A stretch of 8,675 nt of DNA, from positions 1-8,675 of the forward strand of contig CAMYNO010000069.1 in NCBI GenBank assembly GCA_947259815.1. Direction: 5' to 3'. Made by a program: the position numbers and the translations under genes. Each line of letters begins with the position of its first letter. Position 1 is the first letter of the stretch. Positions 1 to 6,904 of the stretch are shown piece by piece. The notes below the pieces were generated by a model. That model saw only the letters and a list, made by a program, of their open reading frames with translations, was not told the origin of the DNA and ran no database searches. Origin of the DNA: an uncultured Parvularculaceae bacterium. Lineage in GTDB: Bacteria > Pseudomonadota > Alphaproteobacteria > Caulobacterales > Parvularculaceae.

Positions 1-926
1 CCGATGATTTGCGTGTTGGCGAGCTGCCGCACCGAATCTTCCGTCGTCCAGTCTTGCTTGTAGCCGATAACGCCGGTCAGACCGAAGGTCATGCCGTTAT
101 CGAAATCCCAGACAGCGCCGCCATCGATCGAGCCTTCATAGTTCGGCCCGAGCGTTCCCTGTTGAATGACAGAGAGCGGCGAATTGACGAGGCTTTCGCC
201 GATTTGTTCCTGGGTCAGACCGAGCGCAGTCAAACCGTCGTCGTCATCAAGCGCGACGCCAGCGTCGATAGCCGCCTGAAGCGGACCAGGCACGCTGCGA
301 AGGCCGTCATCATAGCCAAGCCAGTCCAGATCGCCGCCCTGAACGAAAAGGCCGTCCGATGCGGTTGTGACGAGATTGGCGCCGATGCCGAATTTGATGT
401 TGAGAAAGTTCTCATCCGGCGTGCGCAATGTTTCGAGATCAATGATCCCGCCGCCGAACTCACCGGGGTAATTCGGCGAATAGGTTTTCTGCACGGCGGC
501 GCCGTTCAGAATGTTCGATGGGAACAGGTCGAGCGGAATAGTACGCTTGAGCGGTTCCGGGCTCGGAAGCGGCGAACCATTGAGGCGCGCGGCGGAGTAG
601 CGGTCGCCAAGACCGCGAACATATGCGTATTTCCCGCCAATAACGCTAAGACCGCTGAGGCGTTTCAACGCTTCGGCGGCATTTGCATCGCCCTGACGGG
701 CAAGATCTTCTGCACCAAGAAAAGTTGCAACTTGCGATGTCGCCCTTTGCGGATCCGGGATGTTGCTGCCGCGGACAACGATTTGGTCAGTAATGACATA
801 ATTCGGGCCCGGCAAATTCAGACCCGACGACTCTGATGGCGTGTCGTCTTGTGCGAGCACTCCGCTCGCCGGGACGAGCATGGTCGTCGCCAGGAGCATG
901 CCGCCTATTTTACGATGGGACTTCAT
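1..926 (-). CDS. TonB-dependent outer-membrane receptor, N-terminal part (runs off left edge)
   Basis: This frame is open from the ATG at 926 down to base 1 with no stop, so only the first 308 codons are seen; receptors of this class usually have 800-1000 residues. Residues 1-25 form a signal peptide (basic start, hydrophobic core, ending VLA before QDD). A short spacer follows, then a TonB-box-like stretch ITDQIVVRG (about 45-53). The plug domain follows, with EALKRLSGLSVIGGKYAYVR (85-104), GLGDRYSAARLNG (105-117), PSPEPLKRTIPLDLFPSNIL (121-140) and YSPNYPGEFGGG (149-160). These are hallmarks of the receptor subgroup having VRGLGDRY and PLDLFP signatures. The start of the beta-barrel follows from about 170. 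Such proteins import a ligand across the outer membrane using TonB-ExbB-ExbD energy. The gene lies 80 bp downstream of the lipoprotein gene on the same strand and is probably co-transcribed. A possible ribosome site TAAGG lies 11 nt before the ATG. The substrate cannot be told from the sequence. Confidence 0.93.
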   Translation of the reverse strand, partial: MKSHRKIGGMLLATTMLVPASGVLAQDDTPSESSGLNLPGPNYVITDQIVVRGSNIPDPQRATSQVATFLGAEDLARQGDANAAEALKRLSGLSVIGGKYAYVRGLGDRYSAARLNGSPLPSPEPLKRTIPLDLFPSNILNGAAVQKTYSPNYPGEFGGGIIDLETLRTPDENFLNIKFGIGANLVTTASDGLFVQGGDLDWLGYDDGLRSVPGPLQAAIDAGVALDDDDGLTALGLTQEQIGESLVNSPLSVIQQGTLGPNYEGSIDGGAVWDFDNGMTFGLTGVIGYKQDWTTEDSVRQLANTQII

Positions 927-964
927 GATTTCATCAACCTTAAATCTGTTTGCGAAAGGAATGA

Positions 965-996
965 GGGCGGCGCCTTCCCCTCGAAATGCGCCGCCC
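965..996 (-). promoter_or_regulatory. Hairpin between the lipoprotein and receptor genes
   Basis: A perfect 9-bp GC-only stem (965-973 with 988-996; arms GGGCGGCGC and GCGCCGCCC) encloses a 14-nt loop. It begins 10 nt after the lipoprotein stop codon and ends 38 nt before the receptor ATG. On the minus strand it is followed by TCATTCCTTTCG, which is only moderately T-rich, so it is not a clean intrinsic terminator. It may act as a leaky terminator or as a 3' mRNA stabiliser, giving more lipoprotein than receptor. That role is inferred; the stem itself is directly visible. Confidence 0.6.
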
Positions 997-1006
997 GCGT
1001 TCGCTG

Positions 1007-3832
1007 CTAGCAGTCGTCAGCGGCAAGACCACAGGTCCAACCGGCGTACCAGTCGTCGCTCGAATTCTCGACCGCACCGATGTAACCGGTGTTTTCGAAG
1101 AACGAGTCGACATTGGTGTTGAGGTCGCTGAATGGCGTCACCCCGGCAGCGGCCGAGTCGTTGATGAAGCCGTTGATCAGGTTGACATCCGTTGTCGTGT
1201 CGTTCGACGCGCTTGCGCCGATCGCTGCAAGACCGCCAGCCGCATCGTTACGAACGAGCGTCGGGCAATCGAACAGAACATTTTCAAATGTCGGGTCAGC
1301 AGCAGCGCCATCATAAGTGTCATTGCCGTCGCCCGGATCGTCCCAGCGGATGCAGGATTCCGTCGTGTCGGTAACAATACCGTTGATGAAGCGACCGATA
1401 TGGCCCGTGTTCAAACGCTGACCGCGGCCCGGCTCAGTCGCGCGGGTGGTCGATGCGATTGTGTAGTTGGCGATTGTCGGGTTCGTGGCCGGCGTGACGC
1501 CTGCGCCCGAACTCGACATTTCAAAGCCGTTATCACCGCGACCGTCACGCTGTTTGACAACGATGTACTGTACGTTGCCGTTCCAGCCATGGTCGGTGTC
1601 GAGCGAGTCGTCGTCGTTACCCGTCAGCACGATGTGCTTCAGGTTAACCGTGCCGCCGAACATTTCGATGCCGTCGTCCGAGTTATTGTGGACCTGGACA
1701 TTGTCAACGATCGTCGATGAACCGACGCCGCCGAAAGAAATGCCGTTCAGCTCGTCGCCAGCGGCCAGCGGGAAGCCGGCGAACATGACGCGCGTGTACA
1801 TGATCGATCCGCTATTGTCCGTCGCAACGCCGCCGCCAAAGGCTGCGTCCGGCGCGGTCACGCCTTCGATTGCATCAGAGCAGGACGGCGTACCGAGCGT
1901 ACCGGTCGAGCATTTGTTGATCGGCGCGCGGCCAAGGATAACCACACCGCCCCACTCGCCAGTTGCGTCGAGACGCAGCGACGGTGAAGTGCTGTTCAGG
2001 TCAGCTTCAGAGGTCATGATAACCGGGTTTTGCAACGTACCGTTGGAACGGATTTGCGAACCGCGGTTAACAACGAGATAGTCGGAACCTGAGTTGCCGA
2101 AGATCGTTACGCCCGGCTCGATTGTCAGGACTGCTGCATCGCCGCCAGAAGCGTCGAAGCCAACATCGGTACCGATATCAACACGGCCATCAAGCTCATA
2201 GATGTTGCCACGGGTCAGCAACAGATCGTCGTTCTTGGTTCCCGGCGGGATCAGGCAAACGCGTTCGCCGTTAAGTTCACCGGACTGGCTTGTGCCCGTC
2301 GGGCAGCCAGGGTCGGAGAACAGACCAAAGGTCCAGCCCGTCGCCCAGTTGTTGGTTTCCGTTTCATCCGGACCGAAAGCGCCAAGATACGCTGTCGTTT
2401 CGAAGAAACTGTCGACCGCATTGGCGTCGATTGGCGTCGCCAGCGGTGAGACTTCGTTCGCGCCAGCCTGATAGTTTGTCGTGATGCTGGTCGGGCCAAC
2501 GACATTGTTTGCATCAGCGCCAATGGCGGCAATACCGCCTGCCGCATCGTTACGGACCAGCGTCGGGCAGCTGAACAGAACCGAGTTGAAGGTCGGATCA
2601 GCAGCGGCGCCGTCATAAGTGTCGTTGCCGTCGCCCGGATCGTCCCAGCGTACGCATGCTTCAGTTGAGTCGGTGACAACGCCATTGATGAAGCGGCCGA
2701 TGTGGCCGGTGTTGAGGCGCATGCCGCGGCCCGGTTCCGTCGGGCGTGTTGTCGAAACGATGGTGAAGTTGGCGATCGTCGGGTTTGTCGCCGGTGTGAC
2801 GCCCGAACCCGAGCTTGACATTTCAAAGCCGTTATCGCCGCGACCGTCAGCCTGTGCAACGATGATGTACTGTACGTTGCCGCTCCAGCCATGGTCGGTG
2901 TCGAGCGAGTCGTCGTCGTTACCGGTCAGCACGATGTGCTTCAGATTAGCGGTGCCGCCGAACATCTCGATGCCGTCGTCGGAGTTGTTGTGGACCTGGA
3001 CGTAATCGACGATCGTTGACGACCCAACGCCGCCGAAGGAAATGCCGTTCAGCTCGTCACCGGCAGCCAGCGGGAAGCCGGCGTGACGGACTTGAACGTA
3101 GCGAAGAGTACCGGAGTTATCCGTTGCCTCGCCGCCGCCGAAAGAAGCATCCGGCGCGGTCACGCCTTCGATTGCGTCTGAGCAGGACGGCGTGCCGAGC
3201 GTACCGGTCGAGCATTTGTTGATCGGCGCTTGCCCGAGAATGACAAGGCCGCCCCATTCGCCAGTAGCGTTCGGGCGGAGAACTTCGCCGGCTTCAAGAT
3301 CGTCGCGGCTGGTGAAGACGATCGGAGCGCCTTCCGTACCTGTCGCTTCAATGCGTGAACCGCGGTTGACGACCAGATAATCACTGCCTGATTCGCCGAA
3401 GACCGTGACGCCCGCAGCGATATTGAGAACCGCCGGGTCGCCGCCTGTGGCGGAGCCGTCAAAGCCGGTGTCGACGCCAACGTCAACGCGGCCCGAAAGA
3501 CGGTAGGCAACCGGAATGCCGTCATTGTCGGTATCGACATACGGCAAGGTGAGATCGGAAAGAAGTGTGCCGGCGATATCGCAAATCACCTGTTCGCTTG
3601 CGAAGTCCGAACGGCTGAGCGTATCGGCGCTGGCGAGGCCAGACGGGCAAACGTCAGCAGAAACGGCGCCGCCGCCGGTTCCGCCACCGCCAGTACCGCC
3701 GCCGCCGGATCCACCGGAGCCCGGGCTCGACGCTCCCGGAGACGCAATTTCTTCACCTTGCGTACAAGCGGCTATTAAAAAAATCGCGCTGCCCGCAAGC
3801 AGAAGCGACCGGGCCTTAGATGCCAATCCCAT
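1007..3832 (-). CDS. Outer-membrane lipoprotein with two tandem beta-helix-like modules
   Basis: A 941-residue protein starts at the ATG at 3832. GGGGA lies 7 nt upstream and the start gives a textbook lipoprotein signal: hydrophobic stretch to residue 22, lipobox LIAAC with Cys23, then Thr, suggesting outer-membrane sorting. A GTG 16 codons upstream (3880) would only add residues before the signal and is less likely. Residues about 30-58 are a flexible Ser/Gly linker with GGGGTGGGG. Two homologous modules follow, about 62-509 and 510-941. Both contain a GRVD segment, SGSDYLVVNRGS, GEWGG-VILG-APINKCST, DELNGISFGGVGSSTIVD, HNNSDDGIEMFGGT, NDDDSLDTDHGW and RGDNGFEMSSSG, and both end near GWT. 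The repeated short hydrophobic strands with Asn/Asp/Gly turns look like a right-handed beta-helix. The Asp clusters, including VDTDNDG in module 1 only, could bind calcium. Similar lipoproteins are known beside TonB receptors in Bacteroidetes and Proteobacteria and are sometimes mislabelled multidrug transporter. I infer a surface partner of the adjacent receptor; the ligand is unknown. Confidence 0.9.
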   Translation of the reverse strand: MGLASKARSLLLAGSAIFLIAACTQGEEIASPGASSPGSGGSGGGGTGGGGTGGGAVSADVCPSGLASADTLSRSDFASEQVICDIAGTLLSDLTLPYVDTDNDGIPVAYRLSGRVDVGVDTGFDGSATGGDPAVLNIAAGVTVFGESGSDYLVVNRGSRIEATGTEGAPIVFTSRDDLEAGEVLRPNATGEWGGLVILGQAPINKCSTGTLGTPSCSDAIEGVTAPDASFGGGEATDNSGTLRYVQVRHAGFPLAAGDELNGISFGGVGSSTIVDYVQVHNNSDDGIEMFGGTANLKHIVLTGNDDDSLDTDHGWSGNVQYIIVAQADGRGDNGFEMSSSGSGVTPATNPTIANFTIVSTTRPTEPGRGMRLNTGHIGRFINGVVTDSTEACVRWDDPGDGNDTYDGAAADPTFNSVLFSCPTLVRNDAAGGIAAIGADANNVVGPTSITTNYQAGANEVSPLATPIDANAVDSFFETTAYLGAFGPDETETNNWATGWTFGLFSDPGCPTGTSQSGELNGERVCLIPPGTKNDDLLLTRGNIYELDGRVDIGTDVGFDASGGDAAVLTIEPGVTIFGNSGSDYLVVNRGSQIRSNGTLQNPVIMTSEADLNSTSPSLRLDATGEWGGVVILGRAPINKCSTGTLGTPSCSDAIEGVTAPDAAFGGGVATDNSGSIMYTRVMFAGFPLAAGDELNGISFGGVGSSTIVDNVQVHNNSDDGIEMFGGTVNLKHIVLTGNDDDSLDTDHGWNGNVQYIVVKQRDGRGDNGFEMSSSGAGVTPATNPTIANYTIASTTRATEPGRGQRLNTGHIGRFINGIVTDTTESCIRWDDPGDGNDTYDGAAADPTFENVLFDCPTLVRNDAAGGLAAIGASASNDTTTDVNLINGFINDSAAAGVTPFSDLNTNVDSFFENTGYIGAVENSSDDWYAGWTCGLAADDC
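1010..2305. repeat. Internal tandem duplication, copy 2 (C-terminal module)
   Basis: This half of the lipoprotein gene encodes residues 510-941. It aligns with the upstream copy at a constant offset of 1302 bp from about 1239 to about 1930, and 1299 bp near 2058, implying a one-codon indel between. Conservation at DNA level is strong: bases 1582-1621 are identical to 2884-2923, and after one mismatch the match continues for about 20 bases. Each copy starts with a Cys-Pro-X-Gly motif (Cys510 here). Confidence 0.9.
2306..3649. repeat. Internal tandem duplication, copy 1 (N-terminal module)
   Basis: This half encodes residues 62-509, starting at Cys62 in VCPSG. It is slightly longer than the second module (448 against 432 residues). 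The extra length is partly at its start, where it has the Asp-rich VDTDNDGIPV segment that copy 2 lacks. The core from GEWGG to LVRNDAAGG is close to identical in both copies, whereas the module ends diverge more. Confidence 0.88.
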
Positions 3833-3932
3833 ATGTAATTCCCCAAGAAAGTTGCTGGCGCAAAACAAACTGCAACCCACGACAAAACACGCTGGCTACA
3901 TGGGAGGCGGCATTACGGTTTGACGATGAATG

Positions 3933-3965
3933 TGTTGTGACGAATCTTTTTCACTTATGTGACAA
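3933..3965 (-). promoter_or_regulatory. GTCAC direct-repeat site, weakly Pho-box-like
   Basis: Read on the minus strand, three 11-nt units run TTGTCACATAA, GTGAAAAAGAT and TCGTCACAACA. The first and third share GTCACA in the same 22-bp phase, two helical turns, as PhoB half-sites do (consensus CTGTCAT plus an A/T-rich spacer). The middle unit matches poorly, and no clear -10 box lies at the expected distance. The site is about 100 bp upstream of the lipoprotein ATG. It may be an operator for this locus; assigning it to PhoB is speculative. Confidence 0.27.
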
Positions 3966-4051
3966 AAAACAGCCGCACCAGGCGCATATGTTGCGCACCG
4001 CCGCCTGCAAACCGCTGACAAATAGACCTGAATTGTGTACTTCGCCGGTTC

Positions 4052-4069
4052 GTGTTTTCCCGGAAACAC
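4052..4069. promoter_or_regulatory. 18-bp near-palindrome, possible operator
   Basis: GTGTTTTCCCGGAAACAC has six perfectly paired outer bases on each side plus partial inner symmetry. A second small palindrome, CTTAATCGGTTAAG (4075-4088), lies five bases further on. They sit between two divergent genes, where a regulator could bind, but either could be chance. No T-run follows, so a terminator is unlikely. Confidence 0.25.
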
Positions 4070-4180
4070 AGCCGCTTAATCGGTTAAGAAAAACCCGGTC
4101 AGCCACCGCCAGCAGGCGGGTCCACGACCACGAACAGGCGCAATAGCCGCAAAAATTGCCATTTCGCCGCACCTGGCTGC

Positions 4181-4209
4181 TTGCAGGCAATTTCCCTTTC
4201 CTCTATAGA
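4181..4209 (+). promoter_or_regulatory. Sigma-70-type promoter of rplY
   Basis: A -35 box TTGCAG (4181-4186) and a -10 box TATAGA (4204-4209) are separated by exactly 17 nt, close to the housekeeping consensus. The expected start of transcription is near 4216, giving a leader of about 80 nt before the rplY ATG. Position, spacing and the strongly expressed downstream gene all fit. Confidence 0.7.
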
Positions 4210-4233
4210 CCCGCGCTCATTCAGGAATTCCGG

Positions 4234-4269
4234 GCCGGTCCGCGGAGGAGAACATCCTGCCGGGGCGGC
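4234..4269 (+). promoter_or_regulatory. Structured rplY leader hairpin burying a GGAGG element
   Basis: The predicted leader can fold as CGGAGGA (4243-4249), a 5-nt loop GAACA, then TCCT-G-CCG (4255-4262, one bulged G). Outer pairs form between 4240-4241 and 4263-4264, and between GCC 4234-4236 and GGC 4267-4269. The stem hides a strong Shine-Dalgarno-like GGAGGAG that has no start codon at normal distance. The actual rplY ribosome site is AAGGGA at 4281-4286. Autoregulation of rplY through its leader is known in E. coli; a similar role here is inferred. Confidence 0.4.
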
Positions 4270-4296
4270 TTCTATTGCGTAAGGGACGCATTAAAC

Positions 4297-4977
4297 ATGG
4301 CTGAAGCAGACGTATTTCATTGCGAACCGCGGGGCGACACCGGAACCGGCGGCGCCCGCAAGGTCCGGCGCGAAGGCTGGATCCCCGGCGTTCTCTATGG
4401 CGGCGACGGCGAGCCGGTAGCGATCCAGCTCAAGTCGAACGAGATTAACAAGGCTTTTTCTCAGGGACGGCTTCGCCCTCAACTGGCGAAAATCGACGTT
4501 CCCGGCGAAGACGGCCAACAACCGGTTATTCCCCGCGATGTTCAATTGCATCCGGTAAAAGGCATGCCGGTGCATGTCGACTTCCTGCGCGTTGATGACA
4601 AAACCCGCATCGACGTCGAAGTGCCTGTGCGCTTCATCAATGAAGAGATTTCGCCGGGCCTGAAACGCGGCGGCGTTCTGAACATCGTACGACATGCGGT
4701 TGACGTGTATGCGCCTGCGACAGCGATTCCCGACCACTTCGATATTGATGTGGGCGAGATGGATATCGGCGATGCGGCCCACGCTTCCGTCGTTGCGCTT
4801 CCCGATGGCGTTACCCTGGTGACAACGGATCGCGATTTTACCATCGTCACGATCGCGGCGCCGTCCGCCGTTCGTTCCGAAGCGGATGAAGCGGAAGGCG
4901 AAGAGGCGGCCGAAGGTGAAGAGGGCGCCGAAGCTGCGGAAGCAGGCGCCGACGACGACAAGGCGGACAAGGAATAA
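4297..4977 (+). CDS. rplY: 50S ribosomal protein bL25 (CTC/TL5 form)
   Basis: This 226-residue protein is the long, CTC-type form of bL25, which binds 5S rRNA in the large subunit. The N-terminal 5S-binding domain (about 1-97) carries the signature GGARKVRREGWIPGVLYGG (18-36) and HPVKGMPVHVDFLRV (85-99). The C-terminal TL5-like beta domain covers about 100-190. A low-complexity acidic tail rich in Glu and Ala follows (about 194-226), common in alphaproteobacteria. The ATG at 4297 is preceded by AAGGGA with a 10-nt spacer and begins MAEADV, a normal start. The same frame is open back to 4156, but that stretch contains the promoter and leader, so the extension is rejected. A strong terminator follows the stop codon, partly separating this gene from pth. 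Confidence 0.96.
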   Translation: MAEADVFHCEPRGDTGTGGARKVRREGWIPGVLYGGDGEPVAIQLKSNEINKAFSQGRLRPQLAKIDVPGEDGQQPVIPRDVQLHPVKGMPVHVDFLRVDDKTRIDVEVPVRFINEEISPGLKRGGVLNIVRHAVDVYAPATAIPDHFDIDVGEMDIGDAAHASVVALPDGVTLVTTDRDFTIVTIAAPSAVRSEADEAEGEEAAEGEEGAEAAEAGADDDKADKE

Positions 4978-5002
4978 CGCCGATCCCGCGCGGATTTCAT
5001 CA

Positions 5003-5036
5003 GGCGCCGCGCGCATATTGCGCCGGCGCCTTTTTT
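5003..5036 (+). terminator. Rho-independent terminator after rplY
   Basis: Stem arms GGCGCCG (5003-5009) and CGGCGCC (5024-5030) pair over 7 bp. An inner 4-bp GCGC stem closes an ATATT loop after one bulged base, and TTTTTT (5031-5036) follows directly. The stop codon of rplY is 25 nt upstream. The pth ribosome site begins only 4 nt after the T-run, so pth must rely on read-through or a promoter inside the rplY 3' end. Confidence 0.88.
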
Positions 5037-5053
5037 ATTCGGAGAACTGATCC

Positions 5054-5755
5054 ATGATTGTGCTCGCAGGGTTGGGTAATCCCGGCGACCAATATGCCCG
5101 CCATCGACACAATGTCGGGTTCATGGCGGTTGACGCCATTGCCGACGCACACGGATTTTCAGCCCCGCGCGAAAAATTCCAGGGGACGGTGCGTGAAGGA
5201 TTTCTTGCGGGACCGGCGGGCCGCGAAAAAGCGCTTATCATCAAGCCCCTCACCTTCATGAACGAGTCCGGACAATCGCTTCGCGCTGTCGCTGATTTTT
5301 TTAAACTGAGCGGCGAGGACTTTGTCGTCTTCTATGACGAACTCGATCTTGCGGCGGGCAAGCTGCGTGCAAAAACCGGCGGCGGCGCAGCGGGACACAA
5401 TGGCATACGCTCAATCGACAGCCATCTGGGCAATGATTTCCGCCGCATACGCATCGGCATCGGCCATCCCGGCGACAAGTCGAAGGTGACCGGTCACGTC
5501 CTCGGCAATTTTTCGAAAGCCGATCACGACTGGCTCGATCCCCTGTTGAACGAAATCGCAAATGCGGCGCCCTATCTGGCGAGCGGCGACGACCAACGCT
5601 TTGTCTCGACCATTGCACAAAAGCTGACGCCGCCCCGCAACGAAAAGCCGGCGAAAGCGCCGCCCGAAAAAACACAACCGAAAACCGTCCATAGCAAAGA
5701 GGAAGCGCCTGAAAGTCCGTTTGCGGACGCTTTGCGCAAATTGCTTGGGCGATAA
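5054..5755 (+). CDS. pth: Peptidyl-tRNA hydrolase
   Basis: Pth cleaves the ester bond of peptidyl-tRNAs dropped from ribosomes, recycling tRNA in the cytoplasm. The 233-residue product starts MIVLAGLGNPG, the classic family N-terminus. It keeps the catalytic His19 in RHRHNVGF (equivalent to E. coli His20), Asn70 in KPLTFMNESG, Asp95 in FYDELDL, and Asn116 in GGGAAGHNGIRS. The catalytic domain ends near residue 190. The last 40 or so residues are a Pro/Lys/Glu-rich linker and a short helix-like end (ADALRKLLGR), an extension common in alphaproteobacterial Pth and absent from the E. coli enzyme of about 194 residues. GGAGAA (5041-5046) with a 7-nt spacer fixes the ATG. The rplY-pth-ychF order is a familiar arrangement. 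The stop is 14 bp before ychF, so those two are likely co-transcribed. Confidence 0.97.
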   Translation: MIVLAGLGNPGDQYARHRHNVGFMAVDAIADAHGFSAPREKFQGTVREGFLAGPAGREKALIIKPLTFMNESGQSLRAVADFFKLSGEDFVVFYDELDLAAGKLRAKTGGGAAGHNGIRSIDSHLGNDFRRIRIGIGHPGDKSKVTGHVLGNFSKADHDWLDPLLNEIANAAPYLASGDDQRFVSTIAQKLTPPRNEKPAKAPPEKTQPKTVHSKEEAPESPFADALRKLLGR

Positions 5756-5769
5756 TAACGAGAAATTCC

Positions 5770-6867
5770 ATGGGATTTAAATGCGGTATTGTTGGATTGC
5801 CGAATGTCGGCAAATCAACGCTCTTTAACGCGCTGACCAAAACGGCGGCGGCGCAGGCGGCGAATTACCCGTTCTGTACGATCGAGCCGAATGTCGGCGA
5901 TGTCGCCGTGCCGGAACCGCGGCTGAAAAAGCTCGCCGAGATCGCAGGTTCCGCCGAGGTCATTCCTGCACGGATGCAATTTGTCGATATCGCCGGTCTC
6001 GTCAAAGGCGCGTCCCAGGGCGAAGGGTTGGGCAACCAGTTCCTCGCCAATATTCGCGAAGTCGACGCCATCGCCTATGTCCTTCGTTGCTTTGACGATG
6101 ACGACGTCACCCATGTCTCAAACAAGATCGATCCGATTGCTGATTTTGAAATCGTTGAGACAGAACTGATGCTGGCCGATCTGGAGAGCCTGGAAAAACG
6201 CCGGCTCAATCTTGAGAAAAAAGCCAAGGGTCAGGACAAGGAAGCCAAGGCGGCGTTGCTGCTGGTCGATAAGGCGCTGACCGTCCTGCGCGAAGGCCGG
6301 CCCGCGCGCACCGTGGAAATCAGCGACGACGAACGCAAGGACTGGCTCGGACTGCAATTGCTGACGTCGAAACCTGTCCTGTTCGTCGCCAATGTGGATG
6401 AAGCATCCGCCGCAGACGGCAATGACTATGCCCGCTCGGTCGAACAGCGCGCCGGTGAAGAAAATGCCGTCGCCGTTGTCATCTCCGCCAAGATCGAATC
6501 GGAACTCGCCCAGCTCAACGATGATGAACAGGGCGAATATCTTGAAACGCTGGGGCTGGAGGAGCCGGGCCTCAATCGCCTGATCCATGTCGGCTATACT
6601 TTGCTCGATCTACAAACCTATTTCACCGCCGGCCCGAAAGAAGCGCGCGCATGGACCATTCCGCGCGGCGCCACAGCGCCAAAAGCGGCGGGCGTTATCC
6701 ATACCGATTTCGAAAAAGGTTTCATCCGTGCAGAGACCATATCGTTTGACGATTATGTCGCACATAATGGCGAGCAAGGGGCGAAAGAAGCCGGCCGCAT
6801 GCGCCTTGAAGGCAAGGACTATATCGTCGCCGACGGCGACGTCATGCATTTCCGGTTTAATAATTAG
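5770..6867 (+). CDS. ychF: Redox-responsive ATPase YchF (OLA1/Obg family)
   Basis: This is a 365-residue P-loop NTPase of the Obg-related YchF/OLA1 subfamily, which prefers ATP to GTP, binds ribosomes and is linked to stress responses. Visible motifs are G1 GLPNVGKST (9-17), the conserved [13 protein letters not shown] (31-43), G3 [10 protein letters not shown] (73-82) and the non-canonical G4 NVDE (208-211), which replaces NKxD and explains the ATP preference. A helical coiled-coil insert lies at about 130-175, and a C-terminal TGS domain at about 280-363 contains [12 protein letters not shown] and [10 protein letters not shown]. Length matches the family (about 363). A weak GAGA ribosome site is 6 nt before the ATG, and the 14-bp gap from pth suggests one transcript. 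Convergent mtnP lies downstream with a palindromic repeat between. Confidence 0.97.
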   Translation: MGFKCGIVGLPNVGKSTLFNALTKTAAAQAANYPFCTIEPNVGDVAVPEPRLKKLAEIAGSAEVIPARMQFVDIAGLVKGASQGEGLGNQFLANIREVDAIAYVLRCFDDDDVTHVSNKIDPIADFEIVETELMLADLESLEKRRLNLEKKAKGQDKEAKAALLLVDKALTVLREGRPARTVEISDDERKDWLGLQLLTSKPVLFVANVDEASAADGNDYARSVEQRAGEENAVAVVISAKIESELAQLNDDEQGEYLETLGLEEPGLNRLIHVGYTLLDLQTYFTAGPKEARAWTIPRGATAPKAAGVIHTDFEKGFIRAETISFDDYVAHNGEQGAKEAGRMRLEGKDYIVADGDVMHFRFNN

Positions 6868-6904
6868 GGCCATTTGCAAATCAAATGAATCACATGGCCT
6901 TCTG

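Larger units (their letters stand above)
3833..4296. other. Divergent intergenic region, 464 bp
   Basis: No gene is supported between the lipoprotein and rplY starts. The part near the lipoprotein holds its ribosome site and the GTCAC-repeat site. The part near rplY holds a promoter and a structured leader. In the middle (about 3970-4140) I see only two small palindromes, at 4052-4069 and 4075-4088. I find no RNA gene. A 79-codon minus-strand frame at 3951-4190 shows no recognisable domain and overlaps the promoter elements, so it is not called. Confidence 0.7.

Noticed and set aside
9..836. Plus-strand 275-codon open frame
   Set aside because: It lies wholly antisense to the TonB receptor, whose frame continues past the left edge and has a signal peptide and plug motifs. 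The plus-strand product has no recognisable domain.
986..1720. Plus-strand 244-codon frame and other plus frames up to about 3540
   Set aside because: They are antisense shadows of the lipoprotein gene. Two shadows have near-identical sequences only because the underlying gene is duplicated.
3833..3880. Upstream GTG start for the lipoprotein
   Set aside because: It would place 16 extra residues before an already complete lipoprotein signal. The ATG at 3832 has GGGGA at a good distance.
3933..3965. CRP/FNR-type site (TGTGA...TCAC)
   Set aside because: The half-sites are 10 bp apart instead of 6 for CRP, and the FNR-type core is not matched; direct-repeat symmetry fits better.
4075..4088. CtrA-type binding site (TTAA pair)
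   Set aside because: The two TTAA half-sites are 4 bp apart, whereas CtrA sites need 7.
4156..4296. N-terminal extension of bL25
   Set aside because: The stretch contains the -35/-10 promoter and leader hairpin, and the extension has no match to bL25; the family starts at the ATG at 4297.
4291..5016. Minus-strand 241-codon frame over rplY
   Set aside because: It is antisense to a clear ribosomal protein gene and has no recognisable features; long shadow frames are expected in GC-rich coding DNA.
6868..6899. Inverted repeat GGCCAT...ATGGCC just after ychF as a terminator
   Set aside because: The stem is 6 bp with a 20-nt loop and no T-run follows; it is too weak to call.
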